Below are positions 38,043 through 45,947 of a DNA stretch of 64,000 bases, piece by piece. Where the stretch lies: the NCBI RefSeq assembly GCF_011801145.1, contig NZ_CP046172.1:1426001-1490000 (forward strand). The letters are read 5' to 3'. This DNA comes from Nocardia arthritidis (lineage in GTDB: Bacteria > Actinomycetota > Actinomycetes > Mycobacteriales > Mycobacteriaceae). The notes below the pieces were generated by a model. The model was not told the origin of the DNA, searched no databases, and saw only the letters and a list, made by a program, of their open reading frames with translations. The stretch's first letter is position 1. Each line of letters opens with the position of its first letter. The translations under genes were made by a program, and so were the position numbers.

Positions 38043-39869
38043 ATGGTCACCGAAAATTCGGACCCACGGCCGGATGTCAACCCGTGGCCGGTATTGAAGG
38101 AAAAAGCCTCGCGGCGTCAGCTCAAGTTTCGCCCTGAAGTCGCGTATGGAATAGCCGATGCCGCCGCCGCGACCATTGGACATGTGCGTTCGCTGCAATT
38201 GGATGCGAGAGCGCTCGCCAAGAAGAAGCCGCTGTCGAATTTGCCTTCGGGGACCGAACTGAGCAATGTCTTCACCGACCGGGCCGCCGCACTCGACGAC
38301 ATCATGGGCACACATCTCGGGATACTGCAGGACCTGGTCGACACGATGATCGCGGCAGGTAAGGCGTACGACCGCGTCGATGTGGACAATGCGGGCTCGG
38401 TATCCGCGGCCGGGCTCACCGGCAAGGACTATCAGGGCAAACTCGACGAGATCACGGTGCCGCAGGAGCCGATCCGGATCCGGCCGTACGACGATGTCAT
38501 ACCGGACCATTCCGAACCGAACGGATGCGCTCCCTCGGAAATGTCCAAGGAACTGCGGGCGCTCGCGGACCGCGAAACCATTCCGATTCATCCGGAACCG
38601 CCGGCCCAGTCCTGGCGAACTCTGCACGAATTGCGCGTGCACATCGAATACAACATGGTCGTGGCGGAGATGGCGGACTGGGCATACCGCTGTAAACGCC
38701 TCGGTGAAGACCTGGATATGTCGTTCGCCGATCTCGGTGGCAAGGCGACCACACACGCCGCGGACTGGGAGGGCGATGCGAAAGAGGTCGCCGCCTCGGC
38801 CATCCAAAAATATGTCACGAGTACGAAGCCGCTGCGTGCGGCCATGAATCTGATGGCCGAGAACGCGGATCTGACGAGGCAGTATCTGGCGTGGACGCAT
38901 GCGGGCATGCCGGTGGAGCCGGAGAATCCGCATGATCAAAGCGCATTGGAGGATTACGACGGGGCGACCGGTGATACGGTCGCGGACAAACTTCCCGAAT
39001 ATCAGCAGAGGTTCGCCGAGCGGTATCTCGCCAATCTGGCATTGACCGCCGAATATGTTCCGGCTTTTCCCCGTCCGGAAGCCTCCTTCAGTGGGCTGTC
39101 CGGCCTGCCCGCCCAAGAGATCAGAGGGCGGCTCGGTGATGTCGGCGGCAGGAACTCCATCATCCGGGCCGGGCTGCGCTCGGGTCTGGACGACCTGTTG
39201 TCGCGCGGCCCGCTCGACCTTTCCGGGGATATCACCTTGCCGCAGCCGGAAATCGATCAGCCACAGCATATTTCGGAGGACGAGCCGGATCAGGACCAGC
39301 CGGAGGGGCAGGGCGAGGACGATCCGCAATCGGACGATCCGCAGCCCGACGACCCGCAACCGGACGATCCGCGGCATTCGGGCCAGTCCGGACTCGACGG
39401 TATGTCGTCGGCATCGCAGGGTTTGCAGCAGCTGTTATCGGCCGCGCAACAGGCGGCGGCGCAGCGCTCGCTGGAGCCCGCGATGAGCTCGAAACCGCCT
39501 TCGGAGGTCGACAAGGAGAAGCTGTCCATGCCGACGAACAAATCGGCAGGGCTGCCCAAATCAGGGCTGCCCAAACTCGGCGGCAGCCCGTTCGGCCCGG
39601 CGTTGCCGAAGGAATTGACCCAGCCGCAGGCGAGCAGGATGTTTCCGCGCGCTGGTCTACCGACGAGCCGCGACGGTTCCCCGGCCCGCGTCAGCGCGCC
39701 TGCGCCGGTCGCAGGCGCGTCGGGCGCACCGGGTATGTCGGGTGCGCCCGCGCGCGGCGCCCAAGGCGACGAGAAACACCAGACCTCGCCGGCCTTGAAG
39801 TCGCCCGAGAACCTGGATGACGCGATAGGGGATCCGATGATCGTCGGAAGGCCGGTGCTGGATATATGA
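38043..39869 (+). CDS. PE/PPE-like fusion protein, putative type VII substrate
   Basis: A 608-residue protein in three parts. Residues about 20-115 are a helical hairpin like PE/EspC proteins (GIADAAAATIGHVRSLQLDA). Residues about 185-320 look PPE-like, with long helices around THAADWEGDAKEV (Trp242). The rest is a Pro/Asp-rich disordered stretch with tandem DDPQ(P/S) units and a polar C-terminus. The next gene is EspG, the chaperone of PE-PPE pairs, which supports this reading. A gatgggggt site precedes the ATG. No known effector domain is seen. Confidence 0.62.
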   Translation: MVTENSDPRPDVNPWPVLKEKASRRQLKFRPEVAYGIADAAAATIGHVRSLQLDARALAKKKPLSNLPSGTELSNVFTDRAAALDDIMGTHLGILQDLVDTMIAAGKAYDRVDVDNAGSVSAAGLTGKDYQGKLDEITVPQEPIRIRPYDDVIPDHSEPNGCAPSEMSKELRALADRETIPIHPEPPAQSWRTLHELRVHIEYNMVVAEMADWAYRCKRLGEDLDMSFADLGGKATTHAADWEGDAKEVAASAIQKYVTSTKPLRAAMNLMAENADLTRQYLAWTHAGMPVEPENPHDQSALEDYDGATGDTVADKLPEYQQRFAERYLANLALTAEYVPAFPRPEASFSGLSGLPAQEIRGRLGDVGGRNSIIRAGLRSGLDDLLSRGPLDLSGDITLPQPEIDQPQHISEDEPDQDQPEGQGEDDPQSDDPQPDDPQPDDPRHSGQSGLDGMSSASQGLQQLLSAAQQAAAQRSLEPAMSSKPPSEVDKEKLSMPTNKSAGLPKSGLPKLGGSPFGPALPKELTQPQASRMFPRAGLPTSRDGSPARVSAPAPVAGASGAPGMSGAPARGAQGDEKHQTSPALKSPENLDDAIGDPMIVGRPVLDI

Positions 39870-40654
39870 ATCAGCACTGGAGTTTCACCGATCTGGAATT
39901 CGTCGCGTTGTGGGCGCCGCTGCGGGAGGATGTGTTGCCGCAGCCGTTCACCCACGTCACCGATATTTCGAGTGGTGCGCAGTACGAGTACGAATTGCGC
40001 TCGGCGCGTGCGCGATTGGATTCCATCGCGGATGGCGCGCGCGAGCTGATGCTGCAGGATATCGCGCGTCCGGACCTCACCGTTCTCGTGCGTGCACTGG
40101 ACGGTCGTGATCGGCGCGATCCCGCGGGCAGCATTCGCATGCTGGCCGCGCGCCGCGAGGAACGGGGATATCTGGTAACCCAGCTACCGGGGCGAACGGT
40201 CGACCACAGCGGTGGATTCACGGTGACCGAATGCCACGCTCTCGATCTGGCCGCGACCGTGGTTGCCGCATTGCCGGATGTGCCGCCCGGCCGACAGGGG
40301 CGGGTCACCTTACCCGGGCACGACGACGGGATGGATCATTCCTTCGAAATGGCGCGCTGGCGCGACACATTCGACGATACCGAGGAACGCGGCCGGAATT
40401 TCCTGCGCGCACCGGCGCCGACCATCGGCCGGATCGAGATCCGTCAGGGTGTTTCGCGTTTCGGCCCCCGCGGCCGGACGATTCGGGTGCTTTTCTGGCG
40501 CGATCTGCTCGACGACGGGCGCTATGCGATCGTCCCGGCGAATCCCCCGGTCGCGGCTCCGGCCAATGCCCGAGCACTCATCGACATGCTCGACACCGAG
40601 ATATCGACGATCGTACGCGCGATCGAGGACGAACAGGCTTTTCAGGAGGCATGA
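39866..40654 (+). CDS. espG: EspG family ESX secretion-associated chaperone
   Basis: A 262-residue protein with the EspG-type start WSFTDLEFVALWAPL, a central RSARARLD region and mixed alpha/beta composition. EspG binds the tip of PPE proteins in the cytosol and guides PE-PPE dimers to their cognate ESX system. It overlaps the PE/PPE-like gene by 4 bp (ATGA), so the two are co-translated. The family call rests on sequence pattern and context. Confidence 0.75.
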   Translation: MNQHWSFTDLEFVALWAPLREDVLPQPFTHVTDISSGAQYEYELRSARARLDSIADGARELMLQDIARPDLTVLVRALDGRDRRDPAGSIRMLAARREERGYLVTQLPGRTVDHSGGFTVTECHALDLAATVVAALPDVPPGRQGRVTLPGHDDGMDHSFEMARWRDTFDDTEERGRNFLRAPAPTIGRIEIRQGVSRFGPRGRTIRVLFWRDLLDDGRYAIVPANPPVAAPANARALIDMLDTEISTIVRAIEDEQAFQEA

Positions 40655-40693
40655 GTGATACCAACGCATTTCCGCGACCGAAGGCAGTGGTAA

Positions 40694-41104
40694 ATGGAAA
40701 TCGATGATGTAGCGCGGATTTTCGCGGAGACACAAGAACAGATCGCGGCGTTGCAGACACGCATCAGCGAAACCCTGTCGGGATTCGAGCAGCAGACGTT
40801 CGAGGGACGGTCGGCCGATGGTCGCGCAATCGTGGTTGTCGCGCCGGACGGCATGGTGCGGCGCATCGAACTTCCCGGCGGACTCGGCAATGATTCGGTG
40901 CCGGCCGGGCAACGGTTCAACGAACTGACCTGGGGCTCCTCGGGCAGCGATCTGGCGTTGACCTGCCGGTCCATGGTGGAGGCGATCAATACCGCGCGGA
41001 AATCGGCCGTCCAGACCGGCATTGCGGTGCTACGCGAGGAGTTTCCGCAGGCCTTCGACCTGCTGACCGATCTGGAACCCACGCGGCCGGCCACGCCGAG
41101 CTGA
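40694..41104 (+). CDS. YbaB/EbfC-like protein
   Basis: A 136-residue protein: N-terminal helix with TQEQIAALQTRISETLSGFE, then GRSADGRAIVVVAPDGMVRR as the YbaB strand pattern, and a C-terminal helix. It lies 39 bp after espG in the cluster. Related YbaB-type proteins occur in mycobacterial ESX loci (EspL), where they affect substrate stability or expression. Confidence 0.68.
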   Translation: MEIDDVARIFAETQEQIAALQTRISETLSGFEQQTFEGRSADGRAIVVVAPDGMVRRIELPGGLGNDSVPAGQRFNELTWGSSGSDLALTCRSMVEAINTARKSAVQTGIAVLREEFPQAFDLLTDLEPTRPATPS

Positions 41105-41118
41105 TCGGAGAAAATACT

Positions 41119-41433
41119 GTGTCGGATTTCGATAAACTATATTCGCGAGTCCAGCAAATGAATCGGGACTGGAATCGCAAAATTCAAAATATTCGGGACG
41201 GGCAGCCGGAGCTGGCGCAATGGCTGCACCAGGTCACGGTGCGGGATCCGCAACTCGCCACCGAATTCGGGACGGTGACCATCGACGGACTCGGCACATT
41301 GCGGTCCATCGATCTCGACCCGCACAAGGTATCCGATGTTTATGAGGCTGACGTCGTCGCGGCCGTTGTCACCGCCGTCAATACCGCGCTCGAGGACGTG
41401 CGGTCGGCCGATACGAAAGGAGTTCGACCATGA
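41119..41433 (+). CDS. Second YbaB/EbfC-like protein
   Basis: A 104-residue protein from a GTG at 41119: N-terminal helix (DKLYSRVQQMNRDWNRKIQN), strands around EFGTVTIDGLGTLRSIDLD and a C-terminal helix. It resembles the YbaB fold but is divergent from the upstream copy. Its stop overlaps the next start by 4 bp, so it belongs to the same operon. Confidence 0.62.
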   Translation: MSDFDKLYSRVQQMNRDWNRKIQNIRDGQPELAQWLHQVTVRDPQLATEFGTVTIDGLGTLRSIDLDPHKVSDVYEADVVAAVVTAVNTALEDVRSADTKGVRP

Positions 41434-41765
41434 CGAGCCGCCCCGTTGTTCGCATGGAAGTCAAGGCGGTGCGTCAGGAGGCGAACGCTATCAAGAATTG
41501 TGCGACACATTATCGGGCCGCGGCGGATGGAATCGCCCATGCGCCGATGCAGGACGACGATCTCGGTTTGTTCGCCAGGGATCTGGTGGGGCAATTCAAT
41601 GCCGCCTTTTCCGTCATCGAACAGAAACTTCGGCAGAGCGAGAAAACCGTGACCAGGGCAGGTGAAGGTCTCGACGAGGTCGCCACACTGTTCGAAGGCA
41701 TGGACGGAAAGGGCTACGAGGAGCTCACCGCCTCGTCCCAGAAGGTGCAGGGCTCGCATGGGTGA
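41430..41765 (+). CDS. WXG100/EspC-like small helical protein
   Basis: A 111-residue all-helical protein. A first helix (VRQEANAIKNCATHYRAAAD) and a second (LVGQFNAAFSVIEQKLRQSE) form a likely hairpin typical of type VII substrates, but there is no Trp-x-Gly turn; the short DDDLGLFARD occupies its place. The gene overlaps its neighbours on both sides (4 bp upstream, 8 bp downstream), pointing to tightly coupled expression with the next protein, its probable partner. Confidence 0.6.
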   Translation: MTSRPVVRMEVKAVRQEANAIKNCATHYRAAADGIAHAPMQDDDLGLFARDLVGQFNAAFSVIEQKLRQSEKTVTRAGEGLDEVATLFEGMDGKGYEELTASSQKVQGSHG

Positions 41766-42492
41766 GAAGACCGACCAGTGCTATCCCGTACCTCCGGGGC
41801 GGGATCTGAAAAGCCTGCCGCCCTTTCCGCAGCATCAGGCGGCCACCCTGGTGGCCGTCGCGGATGATGTCGGGGTGCCCGGCGTTCGCGAGGTGATCGA
41901 TATGGTGCGCGATCTCCTGGGGCATCCGGAATCGGTGCAGTCCATCATCTACACCTGGATTGATGCGAATTCTCATCTGACCTCGGCGACCGACGGCAGC
42001 AGTTCCGCCGATTCGCCGGGCACCGCTGGCCTTCAGGATTCCGCGGAGAACCTGCAGGCGTATTGGACCGGTGATGGTTGCAACAGCGCCGTCGCCTACG
42101 TCGGCCACATCATCGATGCGACCGAGGCCGCCAAGGTAATTCTCAAACAAGTATATGAGGAGATGGGTAATCTCCGCGATCGAATCGTCAAGAATTACAC
42201 CGATTCGATCGACAACATAAACCAGGCGGCCGCTGCGGTCATCGACTATCTGGACGGTATTCCCGAGATCGCCATCAAGCTGGATATCGGTGGCGCCGCA
42301 AAGCATGTCGGGGAATTTCTGAAAAAGCTCGTAGACACCCTCCACAAGATCGCCAATGATCTCATCAACTACGTGAATACCGTGCAGGGTGAAGTCTCGA
42401 AAATCCATGGCTCTGCATCGCTTTTGAAAGTCCCCATCGCGATCGCCGACGCGGCCTTCAATAGCAAGAAATGGCACGTGAAGCCGGACTAG
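41758..42492 (+). CDS. WXG100-like domain protein, putative type VII substrate
   Basis: A 244-residue protein with a WXG-like turn YWTGDGCNSAVAY near residue 103 within a helical hairpin. A long amphipathic C-terminal half follows, with a hydrophobic stretch (AAAAVIDYLDGIPEIAIKLD). No signal peptide and no toxin motif are seen. It overlaps the preceding small gene by 8 bp and is followed by a strong terminator, so it ends the operon. The function is unknown. Confidence 0.6.
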   Translation: MGEKTDQCYPVPPGRDLKSLPPFPQHQAATLVAVADDVGVPGVREVIDMVRDLLGHPESVQSIIYTWIDANSHLTSATDGSSSADSPGTAGLQDSAENLQAYWTGDGCNSAVAYVGHIIDATEAAKVILKQVYEEMGNLRDRIVKNYTDSIDNINQAAAAVIDYLDGIPEIAIKLDIGGAAKHVGEFLKKLVDTLHKIANDLINYVNTVQGEVSKIHGSASLLKVPIAIADAAFNSKKWHVKPD

Positions 42493-42498
42493 AAGCAT

Positions 42499-42530
42499 AG
42501 GCCGCCTTCGCTTTTCAGCGAAGGCGGCCT
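42499..42530. terminator. Terminator hairpin after the type VII cluster
   Basis: Arms AGGCCGCCTTCGC (42499-42511) and GCGAAGGCGGCCT (42518-42530) with loop TTTTCA, followed by a short T/C tract. It lies between convergent genes. It shares the GAAGGCGGCCT word with the hairpins at 44018 and 46469. Confidence 0.8.
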
Positions 42531-42542
42531 TCTCGCTCAGCC

Positions 42543-42959
42543 CTATTGGGCGGCCAGCTGGGCCAGCCGCAGATTGTTACCGGACGGGTCGCGGAACGCG
42601 CAGTCGATCCCGTACGGCCGCTGCTCCGGCTTTTCGACGAACTCGACACCGCGCGCCGACATTGCCTCGTAATCGGCCTGCACGTCGTCGGTGGTCAGAA
42701 ACACCGTTCCGGCAAAGCCTTTCGACATGAGGTTGCGCACCTCGGTTTGTGTCCCGGCATCCATGACCGGCTCACCGGGGATGGCCATCAACACGATCTC
42801 CACGTCGGGCTGACCGGCGGGACCCACCGAGAGCCACCGGAAGTCGCCCATCTCCGGCACGCTGATATCGCTGCGCAGTTCCAGGCCGACCTGCTTGGTG
42901 TAGAACGCGAGCGCCGCGTCCTGATCGTGTACCCACAGTTGCACGCTGCTGATCTTCAT
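42543..42959 (-). CDS. VOC superfamily (glyoxalase/bleomycin resistance-like) protein
   Basis: A 138-residue protein with two beta-alpha-beta-beta-beta modules: start ISSVQLWVHDQDAALAFYTK, then LGVEL-type strands, and the closing GIDCAFRDPSGNNLRLAQ. A metal-binding Glu/His set cannot be confirmed. It is preceded on the same strand by an AraC-type regulator gene, a frequent pairing in actinobacteria. Confidence 0.85.
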   Translation of the reverse strand: MKISSVQLWVHDQDAALAFYTKQVGLELRSDISVPEMGDFRWLSVGPAGQPDVEIVLMAIPGEPVMDAGTQTEVRNLMSKGFAGTVFLTTDDVQADYEAMSARGVEFVEKPEQRPYGIDCAFRDPSGNNLRLAQLAAQ

Positions 42960-42992
42960 CGTGTTCTCCTCGCTCTGATGTTCGAGGGAACA

Positions 42993-43427
42993 CTAACTTT
43001 CGGCGGCCGTCGAGTCTTCTCGAAACGTGCTGCGTTGCGGTCTGCCGAAGAACCGCACCATGCACGCCGGGATCCGCGCGTAATCCGCCGCCGGGGGAAA
43101 TGCCGCCCGGTACGCCGTCGGCGAGCGCCCGTAGGTTCTGGTGAAGCTGGTGGTGAAGGATCCGACGCTCTGCCAGCCCACCAGGAAACAGATTTCGGCC
43201 ACCGGACGGTCGGTCGTCCGTAGCAGCGCGGCGGCCCGTTCGAGCCTGCGGGTCAACAGGTAGCCGTGTGGCGACTCCCCGAACGCCCGCCGGAACTCGC
43301 GGCTGAAATGCGCGCGCGACAGTCCGGCGGCGCGCGCCATATCCTCCACACCCAGCGGCTCCGCATACCGCGCGTCGGCGAGATCCTTGGCCTTCAACAG
43401 ATGCCGGGCGATCGGGACAGAAACCAC
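42993..43427 (-). CDS. AraC family transcriptional regulator
   Basis: A 144-residue protein that is almost only an AraC DNA-binding domain: two helix-turn-helix units (MARAAGLSRAHFSREFRRAF and VAEICFLVGWQSVGSFTTSF) and the family ending YGRSPTAYR. It lacks an N-terminal sensor domain. The gene lies 33 bp upstream of the VOC gene, so it probably regulates that gene and itself. Confidence 0.88.
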   Translation of the reverse strand: MVSVPIARHLLKAKDLADARYAEPLGVEDMARAAGLSRAHFSREFRRAFGESPHGYLLTRRLERAAALLRTTDRPVAEICFLVGWQSVGSFTTSFTRTYGRSPTAYRAAFPPAADYARIPACMVRFFGRPQRSTFREDSTAAES

Positions 43428-43592
43428 GTGGTCAGTATGCCCGTATCGCTACCGCGGATCCGGCCTGGGCGGACAAACTCGGGCGGGAATCGACCGAATC
43501 GCCTTCGACGGGAAGCGAAATGTCCGCGCAGGCCGGGTGCCTCCGCACCAGCGTTCAATATCCGGGTCCACCCCAGGGGCAATGATCGGCCC

Positions 43593-43997
43593 ATGAGCAA
43601 GACCAAGATCGCCGTTGTGCTCCGGGACGATCTCGCCACCTGGCAGCGACTCAACGTGACCGCGTTCCTGGCGAGCGGCATCGCGGTGGGCTGCCCATCC
43701 ACCGGCGAGGCCTATCAGGACGGGTCCGGCACGAAATATCTGCCGATGTTCACCGACCCCGTGCTGGTCTACGCCGCCGCCCCCGCGGACATCGACGCCG
43801 CCTACCAGCGAGCACTGAGCCGCGAACTCCCGATGGCCATCTACCCCGAGGACCTCTTCGGCACCTTCAACGACGAGGACAACCGCACCGCAGTACGCGC
43901 CCTCACCCCCGACAACCTCCGACTCGCCGGCTTCGCCCTACACGGCCCGCGCAACGCCATCGACAAAGTAATCAAAGGCCTACCACTACACCCATAA
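43593..43997 (+). CDS. DUF2000 family protein
   Basis: A 134-residue cytoplasmic protein starting MSKTKIAVVLRDDLATWQRL, with a region like YLPMFTDPVLVYAA; this is the DUF2000 pattern. The family is uncharacterised and peptidyl-tRNA hydrolase-like in fold. The ATG at 43593 is the natural start. A terminator follows directly. Confidence 0.75.
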   Translation: MSKTKIAVVLRDDLATWQRLNVTAFLASGIAVGCPSTGEAYQDGSGTKYLPMFTDPVLVYAAAPADIDAAYQRALSRELPMAIYPEDLFGTFNDEDNRTAVRALTPDNLRLAGFALHGPRNAIDKVIKGLPLHP

Positions 43998-43999
43998 CC

Positions 44000-44071
44000 C
44001 AGGTCGCCCTCGAATGACGAAGGCCGCCTTCGTCTTTCGACGGAGGCGGCCTTCGGGTGGGTGTGGGGTCA
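44000..44071. repeat. Left copy of 71-72 bp direct repeat
   Basis: The sequence from 44000 to the lipoprotein stop codon (44069-44071) matches 46451-46521 at about nine positions in ten, including the terminator. The two copies mark the ends of the 2.4-kb minus-strand module. Confidence 0.85.
44018..44055. terminator. Terminator hairpin (left copy)
   Basis: A 17-bp stem (44018-44034 with 44039-44055, one G-T pair) around loop TTTC, between the convergent DUF2000 and lipoprotein genes. Confidence 0.85.
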
Positions 44072-44500
44072 GCACGCCACGCGTACATAGATCCGGGCCC
44101 GGCCGCCGCCGTCAGCGTGCACGACAACCCATCTCGCGGGAATCTGGGACGCTTCCTTGGCGTATTCATTCCCGTAATCGGACTTCAATGCATCCGCTAC
44201 ACCTTTTTCCTGCCAGTATGTCGAACGCCATTCGTTCGGAACCCCCGGCATGAAGTTGCTCAAGCCCGAAAGTTCCTTGAACGACGCCGTTTCGGCTTGC
44301 GGAATGTCGGTAACCAGCTCCAGTACCCGGTCACCATTGAAGGATTGATTTCGATTTTCGGCCACCACCTTGGGAGGTGTCGCGAAATGTATATTCCCGC
44401 ACTTCGCCACTTCGCCCAAGGTATTGGAATCGGTGGTGCAACTGCTCAGTGCAAGCAATGCGGCAACCAAGGCTATGCCCCGATACTGTATCGGTCGCAT
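44069..44500 (-). CDS. Small lipoprotein, possible immunity protein
   Basis: A 143-residue protein with a signal peptide and lipobox LSSC (Cys at about residue 21). The mature part contains two further Cys. The ATG at 44500 follows ggaggtga. It is the last gene of the minus-strand type VII-type module. A surface lipoprotein at the end of such a module could protect the producer from a secreted toxin; this is an inference from position. No family was recognised. Confidence 0.72.
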   Translation of the reverse strand: MRPIQYRGIALVAALLALSSCTTDSNTLGEVAKCGNIHFATPPKVVAENRNQSFNGDRVLELVTDIPQAETASFKELSGLSNFMPGVPNEWRSTYWQEKGVADALKSDYGNEYAKEASQIPARWVVVHADGGGRARIYVRVAC

Positions 44501-44528
44501 TTCACCTCCGATCGTGACGGATGCGAGA

Positions 44529-44840
44529 TCAAAGCGCCCCTGACCAGTAGCCGCCGCCATCGGGTGTGCCGTCCCCGCGGACTCGGAAGCTCCGTGCCCA
44601 ACCGGCCTCCTCCAGCTGCCTCATATCTCCGTCGACACCCGTCTTGAAGGCCCGCTCGATATCCCATGAACCATCCGAGCTCAAATGATAATAGTAGAAG
44701 TCGTAGATATATACAGTATACCAAATTTTGGCCGTCAGCCCGTTGGTGTCATCCGATTTGGCCACGGTGACGTCGCTTCCTACGGCGATGGAAAAGTGGC
44801 CGAGCGCGTAGGTGATGTCCGAATTGTCGGTGACGTTCAC
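44529..44840 (-). CDS. C-terminal segment of a putative type VII toxin or substrate (likely frameshifted)
   Basis: As written, a GTG at 44840 gives 103 residues (NVTDNSDITYALGHFSIAVG and onward) that start abruptly inside what looks like a domain. The same frame stays open upstream to 45023, and that extension reads plausibly (for example NTIGPKREITSDWDAG). It would join the frame of 44837-45205 by a -1 shift. Aromatic-rich strands (WYTVYIYDFYYYHL) suggest a compact beta domain. I do not recognise the family; it may be an effector domain or part of a broken gene. Confidence 0.5.
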   Translation of the reverse strand: MNVTDNSDITYALGHFSIAVGSDVTVAKSDDTNGLTAKIWYTVYIYDFYYYHLSSDGSWDIERAFKTGVDGDMRQLEEAGWARSFRVRGDGTPDGGGYWSGAL

Positions 44841-45205
44841 TCCCGCATCCCAATCGCTCGTAATTTCCCTCTTGGGTCCGATGGTGTTGGATCGCGGAGG
44901 GCTGTGTTCTTCGCCTGCGTCCTGATCTGGTCGAGCTGTTCCTGAACCGTATTCTTGACCGCGCTCGATGACAAAATCTTTTGCACATTGGCTGGGCTTA
45001 TCCGATACTCGTAGCCCTCGCGATTATTTCCGAGGTAGGTGCCCAACAGGTCGGAAGCGAAGTCATAGCCATGCAGGTCGAAGTAGGCCTGAACACCTGC
45101 GGCCTCGGCGCTGTTCGCGGTCGCGGCCGCTTTGTCCCATGGCCAATTTCGCCAGCCGTATCTGGCTCGATCCGCAGGCAGCGGTTGATCAGAGGGCGGA
45201 TGCAA
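44837..45205 (-). CDS. Middle segment of putative type VII toxin or substrate
   Basis: A TTG at 45205, preceded by gggaggag, opens 122 residues overlapping the upstream stop by 17 bp. The visible part includes a Trp-rich start (YGWRNWPWDKAAA) and a helical stretch (FASDLLGTYLGNN). The last 20 residues look unlike the rest, while the alternative frame continues sensibly, so a frameshift near 44,900-44,985 is suspected. It could be one polypeptide with the following segment. Confidence 0.48.
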   Translation of the reverse strand: MHPPSDQPLPADRARYGWRNWPWDKAAATANSAEAAGVQAYFDLHGYDFASDLLGTYLGNNREGYEYRISPANVQKILSSSAVKNTVQEQLDQIRTQAKNTALRDPTPSDPRGKLRAIGMRE

Positions 45206-45947
45206 GGCTCTCCTCCCACCAAACGTTGCCGCCGAATCCGTAACGGACGGTTCCGAAATCCACGGAAACCTTGTCCGGCGGCCGCAGCAATATCGTGTCG
45301 AGCGGCGGCAATGCTCGGCCGACCTGATACTCGAGCGCGCTCCGCATACTCTGGACGATATCCTTTATCGTGTTGTCACGAGATTTGGTGTCGTTCTGGA
45401 GGGTGGAAATCGAGGAGGTTATCTCGCTCTTGATGCTGTCTCGCATGGGTCGATCTGCCAGCTGGCCCCAAACGCCCAGTGGCAGTGTGAAACCCAGAAA
45501 GCTCATCGGATGCAACAGTCCGGTAGTCAGCGCTATCGTCTGATTGTAGACGAGATGTTCGATGCATTCCCCGCCCTGTTCGAGGATATTAGCGACTCGC
45601 TCCATATCAGAACTTCTTACGGCGATATCCTCGCGTAAAGTGGCCGCAGCGCTCATAAATGCCTGTGCCGCTGTTCCGGACCAACTTCCGCTGAGCCACC
45701 GAGTGCCGCCGGAAATATTCTCCGAAATCACATAATCGTTCACGCTGAGTAGGCGAATCCGTCGGCCCGATGTACGCAATGTTTCCCAGTCGGAAGCGAT
45801 TGGTGCGAGAAATTCTGCGGCCGGCCGCATGCCGACCGTCTGCTCCAGTTTCTCATCGAATGGTGATATCAGTCGGATCCCGGCCTCCACGATACGCCGC
45901 ACCTCGAACTTGTCATCCTGAACCTCCGGCAGGCTGGGGAATTGCAA
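45189..45947 (-). CDS. WXG100-like domain protein of minus-strand module
   Basis: 252 residues with a WXG-type turn (WLSGSWSGTAAQAFM) near residue 89, flanking helices, and a hydrophobic segment at about 140-160 (LHPMSFLGFTLPLGVWGQL). The only nearby start is a TTG at 45947 without a good ribosome site. The frame stays open well upstream of it and overlaps the previous gene's tail by 79 bp. The true start is therefore unclear, and a -1 shift from the previous frame is possible. Confidence 0.58.
   Translation of the reverse strand: MQFPSLPEVQDDKFEVRRIVEAGIRLISPFDEKLEQTVGMRPAAEFLAPIASDWETLRTSGRRIRLLSVNDYVISENISGGTRWLSGSWSGTAAQAFMSAAATLREDIAVRSSDMERVANILEQGGECIEHLVYNQTIALTTGLLHPMSFLGFTLPLGVWGQLADRPMRDSIKSEITSSISTLQNDTKSRDNTIKDIVQSMRSALEYQVGRALPPLDTILLRPPDKVSVDFGTVRYGFGGNVWWEESLASAL

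Noticed and set aside
44749..44988. Third minus-strand frame in the toxin-like module
   Set aside because: Arg/His-rich and not protein-like compared with the other two overlapping frames.
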